From positions 1 to 37,587 of the forward strand of contig NZ_CDOI01000136.1 in assembly GCF_000827555.1 (NCBI RefSeq): a stretch of DNA of 37,587 nt, given 5' to 3'. The notes beneath the pieces were generated by a model that was not told the DNA's origin, did no database searches, and saw only the letters and a list, made by a program, of their open reading frames with translations. Positions within the stretch are counted from its first letter, which is position 1. Each line of letters begins with the position of its first letter. This DNA comes from Capnocytophaga canis. Its GTDB lineage: Bacteria; Bacteroidota; Bacteroidia; Flavobacteriales; Flavobacteriaceae. Made by a program: the position numbers and the translations under genes. This document shows positions 1 through 8,068 of this stretch, in pieces.

Positions 1-62
1 AAAACCATATAAAAGCCTTTGAAATTGTGTTTTTCTACATCAATTTTGGGTGGATTTGAGTA

Positions 63-1004
63 TCATACTTTGGGAAACACTACCAACATTTTTACAAAAT
101 CCTCCGTATTTTGAGCGGAATGTTGGGCATTTAAAATTTCACCTTTTAGAAAATCCGTGTCCTGTGTTTTATGAAAGTTCAAATGTTTTTGAATTTGTTT
201 TTCTAAAAAAGGAAGTCCTAAGGATTTTCCCATTTTGGAGGCTTTAAAAGGCTGACTTGCCTTGTTGCCGTTTTCGTCCAAAGCAAAATAAACCAATCCT
301 TTTTTGAGTGTACCCCGCAATTCGCCTTCTACTTTTTCGATGCCTACATTAAATCTGCTAAGTAAAGCCGTGTATTCTCCAAAAGACTGAAACTGATAGT
401 TTTTTATGACCTGCCTAACTACCGAAGCAATCTGTTTTTTTACTTCGTTTTGAGTGTAATCCACTTTGAGTGTTGCAAGATTATTTTCCTTGTGTGTAAG
501 CTCAAAATCATTTTCTAATTCCATTCCTTTTTCATTAGCAATAGCAGGGGTGAGTCCAAATTCACTTTCAATATTTCTACACACTTTCATCGAACGGATT
601 TTCTCAAACGAATCCTTGATTTTTTTGCCGCTTTCATCAATGCCAAGCGATACGATATGAATATGTTCTCGTTCAATATCCGAATGTTTATACACCACAA
701 AGGGTTGCTTACCCCACCCCATTTCGTGCATATATCGCTGTGCTACTTTTACAAAAACTTCATCAGACACGGCATCTTTTGGATTGGGATTGAGGGATAT
801 GTGCAGAATTGGCTTTTCGGTCTTTTGATTGGCAAACAAATACGGAGCAAAAGAACGGGTAATTTCCGATGTCCCTATGTTTCCATTGACAGGCTGAATG
901 ATGTTTTGAGTGTGTAAAATCGTAGCTTCTTGCTTGTCTAATTTGTTATGATTGTACAGAAGCACTCCCAAAAGATTGCTTCCTCGATGTATTTTAGTGA
1001 TCAT
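63..1004 (-). CDS. mobB: MobB-like relaxase (possibly C-terminally truncated)
   Basis: Relaxase of the Bacteroidota mobilizable-element type. It would nick oriT and lead the strand during conjugative transfer. The 313-residue product has a candidate nucleophile Tyr17 in a short YNHNK context near the N-terminus, a conserved LHISLNP segment at 67-73, and the relaxase histidine pair H114/H116 in EREHIHIVSLG. The start overlaps the 3' end of the mobA-like gene by 11 bp, so the two are probably translationally coupled. The product is shorter than the homologues I recall. After the TGA at 63-65 the same frame stays open for 20 more codons to the window edge (YSNPPKIDVEKHNF...), so it may be truncated by a point stop. 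Relaxase identity is firm from the His motif and context. The catalytic Tyr and the truncation are inferences. Confidence 0.85.
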   Translation of the reverse strand: MITKIHRGSNLLGVLLYNHNKLDKQEATILHTQNIIQPVNGNIGTSEITRSFAPYLFANQKTEKPILHISLNPNPKDAVSDEVFVKVAQRYMHEMGWGKQPFVVYKHSDIEREHIHIVSLGIDESGKKIKDSFEKIRSMKVCRNIESEFGLTPAIANEKGMELENDFELTHKENNLATLKVDYTQNEVKKQIASVVRQVIKNYQFQSFGEYTALLSRFNVGIEKVEGELRGTLKKGLVYFALDENGNKASQPFKASKMGKSLGLPFLEKQIQKHLNFHKTQDTDFLKGEILNAQHSAQNTEDFVKMLVVFPKV

Positions 1005-1443
1005 TTTTTGTGTTTTTTTCGGTGATATGTTGTTCTAATTGTTGTGAAATAGCCATAATTTCTTTGCAGATAGCTACCATTTGAGCGGTTTGTTTTTCGA
1101 GTTTAAACAGATAGGCAGCGGCTTTCTTTTCGGAAAAATTGCGATACAAAATCTTTACTATCTGATTGTAATTCACGCCCACCGCCCGAAATTGTCCATA
1201 GAGTTCGGTGAGTTTGATGTGAAAATCCATTACCGATTTATCGATTTTTACACTTTTGATTTCTTTGGAAAATAATAACGAAGTGATAAAATGAGCTTTG
1301 ATTTTCATTCCCGATTGTTCGAAAAGGGAAAGAAATTTGGCATTGTCTTCATCATTTAGTCGAAACACATATCGATGTGTGGTTGGATTGAGCTTTTTGT
1401 GTCGTCCGTTATGTTGCTTATGTTGAATATTTTTTGTGTCCAT
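994..1443 (-). CDS. mobA: MobA-like mobilization accessory protein
   Basis: A 149-residue accessory protein of the relaxosome, expected to bind oriT and help position the relaxase. After a basic N-terminus (HKQHNGRHKK) comes a ribbon-helix-helix-like stretch (about 23-60, HRYVFRLNDEDNAKFL), then a helical segment with VNYNQIVKIL, typical of MobC/MobA-type proteins where G-x-N-x-NQ precedes a hydrophobic helix. It lies directly upstream of the relaxase on the same strand with an 11-bp overlap. The hairpin cluster just upstream (1506-1587) would be its target. The family call rests on these features and the gene pair; no structure or search was available. Confidence 0.82.
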   Translation of the reverse strand: MDTKNIQHKQHNGRHKKLNPTTHRYVFRLNDEDNAKFLSLFEQSGMKIKAHFITSLLFSKEIKSVKIDKSVMDFHIKLTELYGQFRAVGVNYNQIVKILYRNFSEKKAAAYLFKLEKQTAQMVAICKEIMAISQQLEQHITEKNTKNDH

Positions 1444-1505
1444 AGTGTTATTTATAAAATCGGTTGTTAAGTTAAAAAACCACGACTTTGGAGGGGTTTT
1501 CAGCT

Positions 1506-1587
1506 CCCTGCAAGGGCAAGTGGTTTTGAGGGACTAATACGCCTTAGAGTGCCTCAAAACACAACTTGCTCTGTTCGGGTGAACAGA
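1506..1587. other. Candidate oriT: hairpin cluster upstream of mobA
   Basis: Three inverted repeats lie in a row beginning about 65 bp upstream of the mobA start. A short CCCT/AGGG stem is followed by an imperfect stem pairing 1516-1531 (GCAAGTGGTTTTGAGG) with 1552-1569 (CCTCAAAACACAACTTGC). The loop of that stem contains CTAA...TTAG. A perfect 7-bp stem TCTGTTC/GAACAGA (1570-1576 and 1581-1587) follows with a GGGT loop. Inverted repeats beside the first mob gene are the usual layout of oriT. The nic site cannot be assigned from sequence alone. Confidence 0.5.
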
Positions 1588-1755
1588 AAATGCTCCTATC
1601 GGTTGCATTAAAGTCAGCTTTGAAAAAGAGAGAAAGAACTTCCAAACTCATTGTCTTTTATTTTTGTGCAAAACAACCGAATTTCAATCATTTAGCAGAT
1701 ATATCATTCCTTACTATTGAATGTCTTATAATGCCAAAGACTTCCTTGTATAAAC

Positions 1756-2060
1756 TTGTATAAATAGGTACGTAATTGTGTATGTTTCTTTGTACGCACA
1801 TACATACAGATGTAGCTACGTACCAACATACTTACGTATGTACATACATACGTAAACAAATACGATAATACCTATGTGATTATCTGCAAACATAAATACC
1901 TACACACTTACTTGTTTGTGTATATGTGTAAATATTTGGATAAGTACGTATCTACTTACAGAAATATACATTTATACACATACACACATATGTACTCAAT
2001 TACTTGATTTTATATGTAAGTAAGCATATAAATGCGTATTTGTGTAAGTTTCTAAATATG
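1756..2060. repeat. Low-complexity TAC/GTA-rich alternating tract
   Basis: About 300 bp are dominated by short words such as TACGTA, ATACATAC, GTACATAC, TATGTGTG and TACACACATA, often at 4-bp steps (for example 1839-1855). Much of it alternates purine and pyrimidine. It contains no convincing ORF and differs sharply from the A/T-homopolymer style of other spacers here. It lies between the candidate oriT and the integrase. Function is unknown; a protein-loading or easily deformed region of the mobile element is possible. Confidence 0.6.
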
Positions 2061-2195
2061 AAAGAAGAAAGCACAAAAACATAAACATACTTGCTCATCT
2101 TAACTAAAATTTTTTAATTCGGCAATGAGAGGAAGAGCGAAGTCGTTTCATTAAAACAAGTAGTAAGCAGTGCGTTCATTTTTATCATTTTCGAC

Positions 2196-2435
2196 ATTTT
2201 TTTTATTCGTATAAAGAGCCGGAATATGCGGTTGTCGTTTCGAGAGCCTAAAAGGTCTGTGTTTAGCAGCTACAAGGTTTTTCAAAAAAATACAACCCCT
2301 GTTGAAAACGGGTGTGGAGATTTTTTTGAAAACCAAAGGCTTGACCTTGTGGCAGCGTTACAAACACAGAAATACCTTTGCTCTCGAAAACGAACACCCA
2401 TTATCGGCTTCTTACTCCATAAATAAAACAGGAGA
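2196..2435. repeat. Long imperfect inverted repeat (about 240 bp)
   Basis: The two halves are imperfect reverse complements centred near 2305. The core arm TTCAAAAAAAT (2281-2291) matches 2320-2330 perfectly. Outward, both arms carry in the same order ACAAGG, CTGTGTTT, AAAGGT, CGAGAGC, a GTTCG/GTCG block and AGCCG, with small indels between. Open frames exist on both strands (2226-2426 plus; 2151-2336 and 2282-2530 minus) and encode related peptides, which follows from the palindrome rather than from coding. It lies just downstream of the integrase gene. Confidence 0.75.
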
Positions 2436-2597
2436 AAATACCATAAACAAACGCACACACCATTACTAACTAAAATGAAATGAAGTAGCCTTCCTTTGCC
2501 GAATAAAATCCAATAAAAAAACCAATACAAAAATTGTAAACAATCTCTGTATCGGTAAATACTAAAATCGAATATCTTTGATAGACAATCAACTACG

Positions 2598-3845
2598 TTA
2601 TAATGAAGCTACTAATCGCTCACCAAAGTCATTGAATTTACAAGCGATTTTTTCCATATCCTTACTGATTTTTTCATTGGTGATTTTAGCATAAATCTGT
2701 GTGGTTTTCAAATTTTTATGTCCCATCATTTTACTAACACTTTCCAAAGGAACACCCTCTGTAAGGAATAAAGTGCCGAAAGTATGCCTTGCCCAATGAA
2801 AACTCAGTGGTTGGGTTTTGTTAATACCTGCCTCTAAGCTAATTTCTCTTAAATGAAGATTGCAAGAGGTATTACTTGGAACAGGAAATACAAACTCACC
2901 TCTGCTGATGGATTCGTATTTGTCGATGATTTTTTGAGCTATGGGAAGTATGCGAACATTGGAAGGATTGCTCGTTTTTTGCCTACGGGAAAGAATCCAA
3001 CGATTGCCATCAAAAAAGGTTTGAATTTGGTTCTTTTTAAGCTGTTTGATGTCAATATACGAAAGTCCCGTAAAACAGCTAAACACGAATAAATCACGCA
3101 CCAATTCGCGGGTTTTACTCTTAAAAGTACAGCTCAACAACTGCTCAATTTCTTCTTTTAGCAAATAGCCTCGGTCTTTTTCCTGCATTGTGATTTCGTA
3201 TTCTCGAAATGGATTCTTGTGAATCAAATCTTTTTCCAAAGCGATGTCAATCATCTTACACAAAGGCATCATATATACCCATATTGTATTGTGTGTTAAA
3301 CCTTTATTAATACGAAGATAAAAATCAAAATCTTTAATGAAATCCGCTGTAAGCTCCCGAAAGGCCATATCTTTTCGATGGTATTTATAACCAATAAAAT
3401 CTGAAAGATGTGTATATACATTTTGATATTTCGCTAATGTCTGTTTGCCTCTTACTCCTTTTTGAACCATTTTTTCAAAATCAACGTTGAAATTTTCAAA
3501 AACTTTTAAAAGCGAATCGTCCATTGTTCCAATGCCTAAAAAACTGTTTTTAAGCTTTTCGGCAGTGACAAATCCATCCATTTTCATCAGATGGTCATAT
3601 TGATTGACTAAACGAGTTTTCAGCTCTTCCAATTTACGATTTAATGAAAGAGCTTCTTCACTCTTACCTAAGACTTTGCCGAATTTCAAATCCCATTTAT
3701 CGGGAAAAATTTCGAGTTTAGTACTAAATTGGGCAATTTTACCATCAATGGTAATCCTACCCATAATGGCCACTTTTCCGTTTTTCTTAGGAGCATTCTT
3801 TTTCAGATAGAAAAGCACTTTGAAGGTTGATTTTTTTACTTGCAT
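2598..3845 (-). CDS. int: Tyrosine recombinase / integrase (IntDOT-like)
   Basis: Site-specific integrase expected to insert and excise the mobilizable element. It is 415 residues: an N-terminal arm-binding part (about 1-90), a SAM-like core-binding domain (about 105-210) and a catalytic domain (about 220-400). Visible catalytic residues are K290 (RRQKT), H350 and R353 (SFHWARHTF), H376 (MMGHK) and nucleophile Y385 (TTQIYAKI). The place of the first catalytic Arg is Ser262 (FTGLSYIDI), as is known for the CTnDOT integrase and relatives. The start ATG follows a KKSTFKVLFYLKK-type N-terminus typical of these proteins. It is on the same strand as mobA/mobB but separated from them by over 1 kb of non-coding DNA. 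Confidence 0.93.
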   Translation of the reverse strand: MQVKKSTFKVLFYLKKNAPKKNGKVAIMGRITIDGKIAQFSTKLEIFPDKWDLKFGKVLGKSEEALSLNRKLEELKTRLVNQYDHLMKMDGFVTAEKLKNSFLGIGTMDDSLLKVFENFNVDFEKMVQKGVRGKQTLAKYQNVYTHLSDFIGYKYHRKDMAFRELTADFIKDFDFYLRINKGLTHNTIWVYMMPLCKMIDIALEKDLIHKNPFREYEITMQEKDRGYLLKEEIEQLLSCTFKSKTRELVRDLFVFSCFTGLSYIDIKQLKKNQIQTFFDGNRWILSRRQKTSNPSNVRILPIAQKIIDKYESISRGEFVFPVPSNTSCNLHLREISLEAGINKTQPLSFHWARHTFGTLFLTEGVPLESVSKMMGHKNLKTTQIYAKITNEKISKDMEKIACKFNDFGERLVASL

Positions 3846-3864
3846 AACTCAACTTTTTAAATTA

Positions 3865-3872
3865 CAAAATTA
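3865..3872 (-). promoter_or_regulatory. Predicted integrase promoter (-7 box)
   Basis: The minus strand reads TAATTTTG, a match to the Bacteroidota TAnnTTTG box, about 20 bp upstream of the integrase ATG. No clear -33 TTTG is seen, so this is tentative. Confidence 0.35.
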
Positions 3873-4079
3873 ATTTCAATTGAGTTACCATACGCTATGA
3901 AAACAAGTGCAAAACACTGAAATATAGTCTTTTACTTAAAATATTTAAAACTACCATTAGGTAACGATTTAGAAACCTAACTTTGTTTTTACCCGTCAAA
4001 TTACCCTATGCCTTGCTTTCCAACATTTCCCTGATAAAAAATAAAGTGGCTTATAATGTGTATATTACAGCTTTTTGCT

Positions 4080-4087
4080 TAATTTTG
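4080..4087 (+). promoter_or_regulatory. Predicted promoter of the YD-repeat lipoprotein gene (-7 box)
   Basis: TAATTTTG matches TAnnTTTG 36 bp before the ATG at 4124. It lies inside the longer open frame that begins at 3983. This supports 4124, which also gives a lipoprotein signal peptide, as the true start. Confidence 0.4.
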
Positions 4088-4123
4088 CAGTTTAGTTTTA
4101 TTTTTTTTATAAAAATTTTACTA

Positions 4124-5209
4124 ATGCCAAAAGAAATTTTAATACTGCTCCTAAGTATCTGTTTAGGAGCTTGTAAACAAAAAGAAATACATACCGATTA
4201 CGCTACCATATTTGATCATAAGAGTGAAGAAATAAAATTAAATGGAAAGGTAAAATCATTGAAGAATACCCTCTACAGAATCGAAAAAAAATTCGGTGTA
4301 CTTAAAAATGAAAAATGTGAAAATATCTATATTTTTAATTTTGATGAAAAGGGAAATAAAATAGAGATGCTTGAATTTTTTGATGATCTGAGTGAAGAGC
4401 CTTATCGGAAAGAAACATACAGATACGATGATAGGGGAAACCTAATTCAAGAGGAGTCTTACGAAAAAGGAGGCAAACATCACAGGCATAATTACAAACA
4501 CGACGATAAAAATAATCTATTGGAATACACCAAATATTTCAATGAAAATTTCCTTATTAAACATACCTACCAATACGATGAAAAAGGCAATCGGGTAGAA
4601 GAAATTCACTACGATCCTAACACAAATTCAGAAATTAAATGGATTTCCAAATACGAATATGACCAAAAAGGGAATAAAATAAAAGCCTATTTTTACAATC
4701 CTGACGGAAGTTTATACAATAGATACACCTACAAATATGATAGAAAAGGAACTCTGATTCAGGAAACTCAATACACCGATGCTTTTTTAGAAAATAAGTA
4801 CACGTACAGATATGAAGAAGTAGAAGAATCCGACAAGATAAAAGACATAAAATCACATGACAAATACCTATATGAGTTCGATGATAAAGGAAACTTAACC
4901 AAGATGTTCTATTATTATCCCGACGGAACCATCCTTTCAAAAGATATTTTTAAATACGACGAAAGAGGAAATGAAATAGAAGTAATTTTGTACAGGGACA
5001 ACAAAATTTTGACATACAAAACAACTCTGCGATACGATGAAAAAGGAAATAAAATAGAAGAAATTATGTACTATCACGATGGGAGCGTCACTTACTCTGC
5101 AAATAAAGACTACGAATATGACTCATACGGAAATTGGATTAAAGAAATTGAATATAGAGACGGCGTAGGTAAATACATTATCGAAAGAGAAATAACATAT
5201 TATGAATAA
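4124..5209 (+). CDS. YD-repeat lipoprotein of unknown function
   Basis: A 361-residue predicted lipoprotein. The signal is MPKEILILLLSICLGAC with lipobox LGAC and lipidated Cys17. The frame is open from 3983, but starting at 4124 puts a good signal peptide first and places the promoter-like TAATTTTG upstream. The mature part is nearly all degenerate repeats of 21-28 residues, each with a core like Y-x-YD-x-KGN-x-I (near 71, 99, 124, 149, 177, 203, 229, 250, 277, 302 and 330), the pattern of YD/RHS-like beta repeats. There is no RHS core end or toxin domain, so it is not an RHS toxin. It is probably exported and membrane anchored. It lies between the mobilizable element and an IS256 copy, with no partner gene. 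Function is unknown. Confidence 0.8.
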   Translation: MPKEILILLLSICLGACKQKEIHTDYATIFDHKSEEIKLNGKVKSLKNTLYRIEKKFGVLKNEKCENIYIFNFDEKGNKIEMLEFFDDLSEEPYRKETYRYDDRGNLIQEESYEKGGKHHRHNYKHDDKNNLLEYTKYFNENFLIKHTYQYDEKGNRVEEIHYDPNTNSEIKWISKYEYDQKGNKIKAYFYNPDGSLYNRYTYKYDRKGTLIQETQYTDAFLENKYTYRYEEVEESDKIKDIKSHDKYLYEFDDKGNLTKMFYYYPDGTILSKDIFKYDERGNEIEVILYRDNKILTYKTTLRYDEKGNKIEEIMYYHDGSVTYSANKDYEYDSYGNWIKEIEYRDGVGKYIIEREITYYE

Positions 5210-5260
5210 AAAAGACACTATCCCTCTAAGTGTGTAAGTTAAAAAGTTGGGGTTAAGTTT

Positions 5261-6463
5261 TTATAGTTTGAGTCTTTGTGCAAATATAAGCATAAATTGG
5301 TTTAAGACAATCCCCCAATTTTGGATAGGCATACTCCACTTTTTGGTAGCTTCTCTCAAAGCCAAGAAAACGGACTTTTGCACAGCTTCGTCTGTTGGGA
5401 AAGACAGCTTGTTTTTGGTGTATTTCCGAATCTTACCATTCAGATTCTCAATAAGATTGGTTGTGTAAATAATTTTTCTTATCTCTAACGGAAAATCGAA
5501 AAATACGGTCAATTCGTCCCAATTGTCATACCAAGATTTGATAGCATAGCCGTATTTTGACTCCCATTTTTGGGCAAAATCCTCCAAAGCAACCTTGGCA
5601 GCTTCCTTGTTAGGGGCAGTATAAATGTGTTTCATATCGGCTGTAAATTCTTTTCTGTCTTTGTAAACCACATACTTACAAGCATTCCTAATCTGATGAA
5701 CCACACATATTTGCGTTTGTGATTGGGGAAAAACCGTGCGAATGGTTTGCGTAAATCCGTTTAAATTATCGGTGGCAGTAATGAGAATATCTTCCACTCC
5801 ACGAGCCTTTAAATCAGTCAGAACGCTCATCCAAAAGGCGGAACTTTCATTCTTTCCGAGCCACATTCCTAAAACTTCCTTTTTTCCCTCTCGATTCAAG
5901 CCCACAGCAAGGTAAATCGTTTTGTTGACAACTTTTGAGTTCTCACGAACTTTAAAAATGATGCCGTCCATCCAAACAATCAGATACAGCTCGTCCAACG
6001 GGCGGTTCTGCCAAGCGACCATTTCATTGGTAACCGCATTGGTAATCCTTGATATTGTGGAAGTTGATACTTCAAAGCCGTACATTTCTTGGATTTGTTC
6101 TTCGATGTCGCTCACGCTCATTCCTTTGGCATAGAACGATACGATGATGTTTTCCAAACCATCGATAACGTTCTTGCGTTTAGGGACTAACATTGGGTTA
6201 AAACTACCGTCTCTATCCCTAGGAACTTGGATTTGTTCTTCGCCAGAGGAAGTTTTTATCTTCTTGGAAGTGTGTCCGTTACGATAATTTCCATCTTTAG
6301 TTTTGTCGTGTTTTTCGTTGTCCAAGTGAACGTCGAGTTCGGCATTGAGCATATGTTCCACCGCTTTTTTGTGGAGCTCTTTAAAGAAACCTGTCAAGTC
6401 CTCAGCAGTCTTAAATGACTTGTAAAATTCTTTGCTGTTGAGCAATTCTTCCTTGTTAATCAT
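5261..6463 (-). CDS. IS256-family transposase
   Basis: A 400-residue DDE transposase, full length for the family. The catalytic acids are D166 (VWMDGIIF), D232 (TATDNLNGF) and E339 ([12 protein letters not shown]). The family C-x2-H motif is C253/H256 ([11 protein letters not shown]). An N-terminal Mutator-type segment ([23 protein letters not shown]) is also present. The frame is intact, so the element may still be active. A -7 promoter box lies 20 bp upstream of the ATG, directly against the large palindrome. Confidence 0.95.
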   Translation of the reverse strand: MINKEELLNSKEFYKSFKTAEDLTGFFKELHKKAVEHMLNAELDVHLDNEKHDKTKDGNYRNGHTSKKIKTSSGEEQIQVPRDRDGSFNPMLVPKRKNVIDGLENIIVSFYAKGMSVSDIEEQIQEMYGFEVSTSTISRITNAVTNEMVAWQNRPLDELYLIVWMDGIIFKVRENSKVVNKTIYLAVGLNREGKKEVLGMWLGKNESSAFWMSVLTDLKARGVEDILITATDNLNGFTQTIRTVFPQSQTQICVVHQIRNACKYVVYKDRKEFTADMKHIYTAPNKEAAKVALEDFAQKWESKYGYAIKSWYDNWDELTVFFDFPLEIRKIIYTTNLIENLNGKIRKYTKNKLSFPTDEAVQKSVFLALREATKKWSMPIQNWGIVLNQFMLIFAQRLKL

Positions 6464-6482
6464 ATCTGTTTAAATTATGGGT

Positions 6483-6490
6483 CAAAAATA
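6483..6490 (-). promoter_or_regulatory. Predicted transposase promoter (-7 box)
   Basis: The minus strand reads TATTTTTG (TAnnTTTG). Its -33 region falls inside the palindrome at 6491-6558, so cruciform extrusion or transcription through the IS end could alter promoter use. Confidence 0.45.
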
Positions 6491-6558
6491 GTTAAAAAGT
6501 TATTCTGAAATTTTTTGAGCTTTTAAGGGCTCAAAAAATTTCAGAATAACTTTTTAAC
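6491..6558. repeat. Perfect 30-bp-arm palindrome at the right end of the IS256 element
   Basis: Bases 6491-6520 (GTTAAAAAGTTATTCTGAAA...GAGC) are an exact reverse complement of 6529-6558, with an 8-nt loop TTTTAAGG. The outer arm overlaps the terminal inverted repeat, so the GTTAAAAAGTT core occurs twice at this end in opposite orientation. As RNA it would form a very stable hairpin upstream of the transposase start. Confidence 0.95.
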
Positions 6559-6568
6559 TTACACAGAT

Positions 6569-6585
6569 TATGGGATACTCCCATA
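6569..6585. terminator. Short hairpin at the 3' end of the serine hydrolase gene
   Basis: TATGGGA (6569-6575) pairs with TCCCATA (6579-6585) around a 3-nt loop. It lies just after the hydrolase stop (minus strand) and abuts the IS256 end. It has no strong U-tract, so the terminator role is tentative. Confidence 0.35.
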
Positions 6586-6595
6586 AAATCAATTT

Positions 6596-7702
6596 TTACT
6601 CAAAAATATGATGATAAATATTCGTAAAACTGTAAAAATCAATATGCGTGAGATTTGAAAGTATCACAATGGCAACTTTTTGCTTAGGAAAACGAATAAA
6701 TTTGGTGCAATATCCCGCCTGACCACCTGGATGAAAATAAAAAGTTCCCCATTGAGGATTTTCACCAATATACCACCCCAATCCGTAGGTATAATCTAAA
6801 TCTTTTGCGTGAGAACCATCGTTTAAAAGCGTAGGCGAAAACAATTTCTGTTTACTTGATTGATTTAAAATAACATCGGAATGTAGAGCTTTATCCCATT
6901 TCAGCAAATCATAGGCTGTGGAATAAACCGATCCGTCACCATAAAAACCACCCAAACCACGAACATACGAATTATGAGGCTGTTCATAGGCTATTTTTCT
7001 GGTTTTCGTTAGCTCATCAAGTTCATAGCCCTGACAAATTTCTTTCTTTGTAACTAATCTTTTGTCGGTGTAATATTCGGCAGAAGTGTCATTCATTTGA
7101 GCAGGTTTGAAAATGTACTTGTGCATAAACTCCTTAAATGGCATTCCGCTAACTTTTTCGATTAAAACGGCTGCAGTACAATATGCTATGTCACAGTAAT
7201 CCCACTTATCGCCCGCCGACAATTGTTGTGGATATTTCCCCGATGATAACATTTTCATCAGCTCTTTGTTACCATTGATTTTTTTCATATTCAAATCGGG
7301 AACCATCGTTTTTGAAAAATCGGGCATACCCGAAGTGTGATTCAATAAATGTATGATTTTAACATCTTTATAAGGATAAGTCGGCAAGTATTTCTTAACG
7401 TAATCTTCTAATCTCAATTTCCCTTGTTGTTCCAAAATTAAGACTGCTGTTGCCGTGAATTGTTTTGAAACCGACGCCAACTGAAAAATCGTATTTCGGG
7501 TAAATGGTATATTTTTTTCGTAGTCGGCTTTTCCAAAAAAAACATCGTAAACGATGGTATCATTTTGTGAAACAAGTACGTGTCCGCTAAACTTTCCGTT
7601 TTTAAATTCTTTCTGAAAAAGAGAATCAATGTAGGAAATGTTGATTTTTTGTCCAAACAATAAACATGGGATAAATATCATTATAGAACATATTTTTTTC
7701 AT
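6596..7702 (-). CDS. Beta-lactamase-family serine hydrolase (class C / PBP fold)
   Basis: A 368-residue exported protein with a signal peptide (MKKICSIMIFIPCLLFG, then Q). It has the serine beta-lactamase/transpeptidase fold: nucleophile motif S77-V-S-K80 (LASVSKQFTA), a second motif Y169-C-D171 where the family usually has Y-x-N, and a third motif H324-P-G-G (FHPGGQAGY). NHTSGMPDF (121-129) is also typical. Members include D-aminopeptidases, esterases and PBP4*-like peptidases, so the substrate cannot be assigned and resistance should not be assumed. The length is normal and the frame intact. It is a single gene with its own promoter and is not part of an operon. Confidence 0.88.
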   Translation of the reverse strand: MKKICSIMIFIPCLLFGQKINISYIDSLFQKEFKNGKFSGHVLVSQNDTIVYDVFFGKADYEKNIPFTRNTIFQLASVSKQFTATAVLILEQQGKLRLEDYVKKYLPTYPYKDVKIIHLLNHTSGMPDFSKTMVPDLNMKKINGNKELMKMLSSGKYPQQLSAGDKWDYCDIAYCTAAVLIEKVSGMPFKEFMHKYIFKPAQMNDTSAEYYTDKRLVTKKEICQGYELDELTKTRKIAYEQPHNSYVRGLGGFYGDGSVYSTAYDLLKWDKALHSDVILNQSSKQKLFSPTLLNDGSHAKDLDYTYGLGWYIGENPQWGTFYFHPGGQAGYCTKFIRFPKQKVAIVILSNLTHIDFYSFTNIYHHIFE

Positions 7703-7761
7703 ACCATTATTTTTATTAGGTGGTTATCTATTTTAGCGTTCATTTCACATCAAACAGGATA

Positions 7762-7795
7762 CAAATCTACAAAATAAATCCACGACTTGTTCAAA
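7762..7795 (-). promoter_or_regulatory. Predicted promoter of the serine hydrolase gene
   Basis: The minus strand reads TTTG (7792-7795), 22 nt, then TAGATTTG (7762-7769), a TAnnTTTG match. The leader before the ATG at 7702 would be about 50 nt. The 7703-8103 gap contains this promoter and the one for the next lipoprotein; I see nothing else in it. Confidence 0.5.
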
Positions 7796-8068
7796 TTTTA
7801 GCCTCTTTTTGTGGTATTCAAAACTGATAAGCAATCTTTTTTGCTACAAAAATATTCTATGAAGTAAAGCTACAACGATTAAACTCCAATTTTCAATTTT
7901 TTCAAATTGTATATTCAATAAAATTGTTGTTTTAAAAAATCTAATTTGTACTGTTGCTCAAATCAGGGCTACGAAAGTGGAGGATGAAGAGCGTTTTCGT
8001 AATAGGGGTTCATTAGTAATTTTAGGCTTTTTAAGAAAGTGATGGCAGTTTTTTAAGAACGGATTTTT

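Larger units (their letters stand above)
5231..6565. mobile_element. IS256-family insertion sequence
   Basis: A complete 1,335-bp element bounded by perfect 18-bp terminal inverted repeats: TGTGTAAGTTAAAAAGTT at 5231-5248 and its complement at 6548-6565. It contains one transposase gene on the minus strand. The 8-9 bp flanks (ending CCTCTAAG on the left, beginning GATTATGG on the right) show no obvious target duplication. It inserted in the space between the YD-repeat lipoprotein gene and the serine hydrolase gene without breaking either. Confidence 0.9.

Noticed and set aside
1756-2060. CRISPR-like repetition
   Set aside because: No constant repeat with unique spacers; it is a low-complexity alternating tract.
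2151-2530. Overlapping small ORFs on both strands
   Set aside because: They follow from the long imperfect palindrome; no start context or coding signal, and the peptides mirror each other.
4124-5209. RHS toxin
   Set aside because: YD-like repeats only; no RHS core signature, no toxin C-terminus and no immunity gene next to it.
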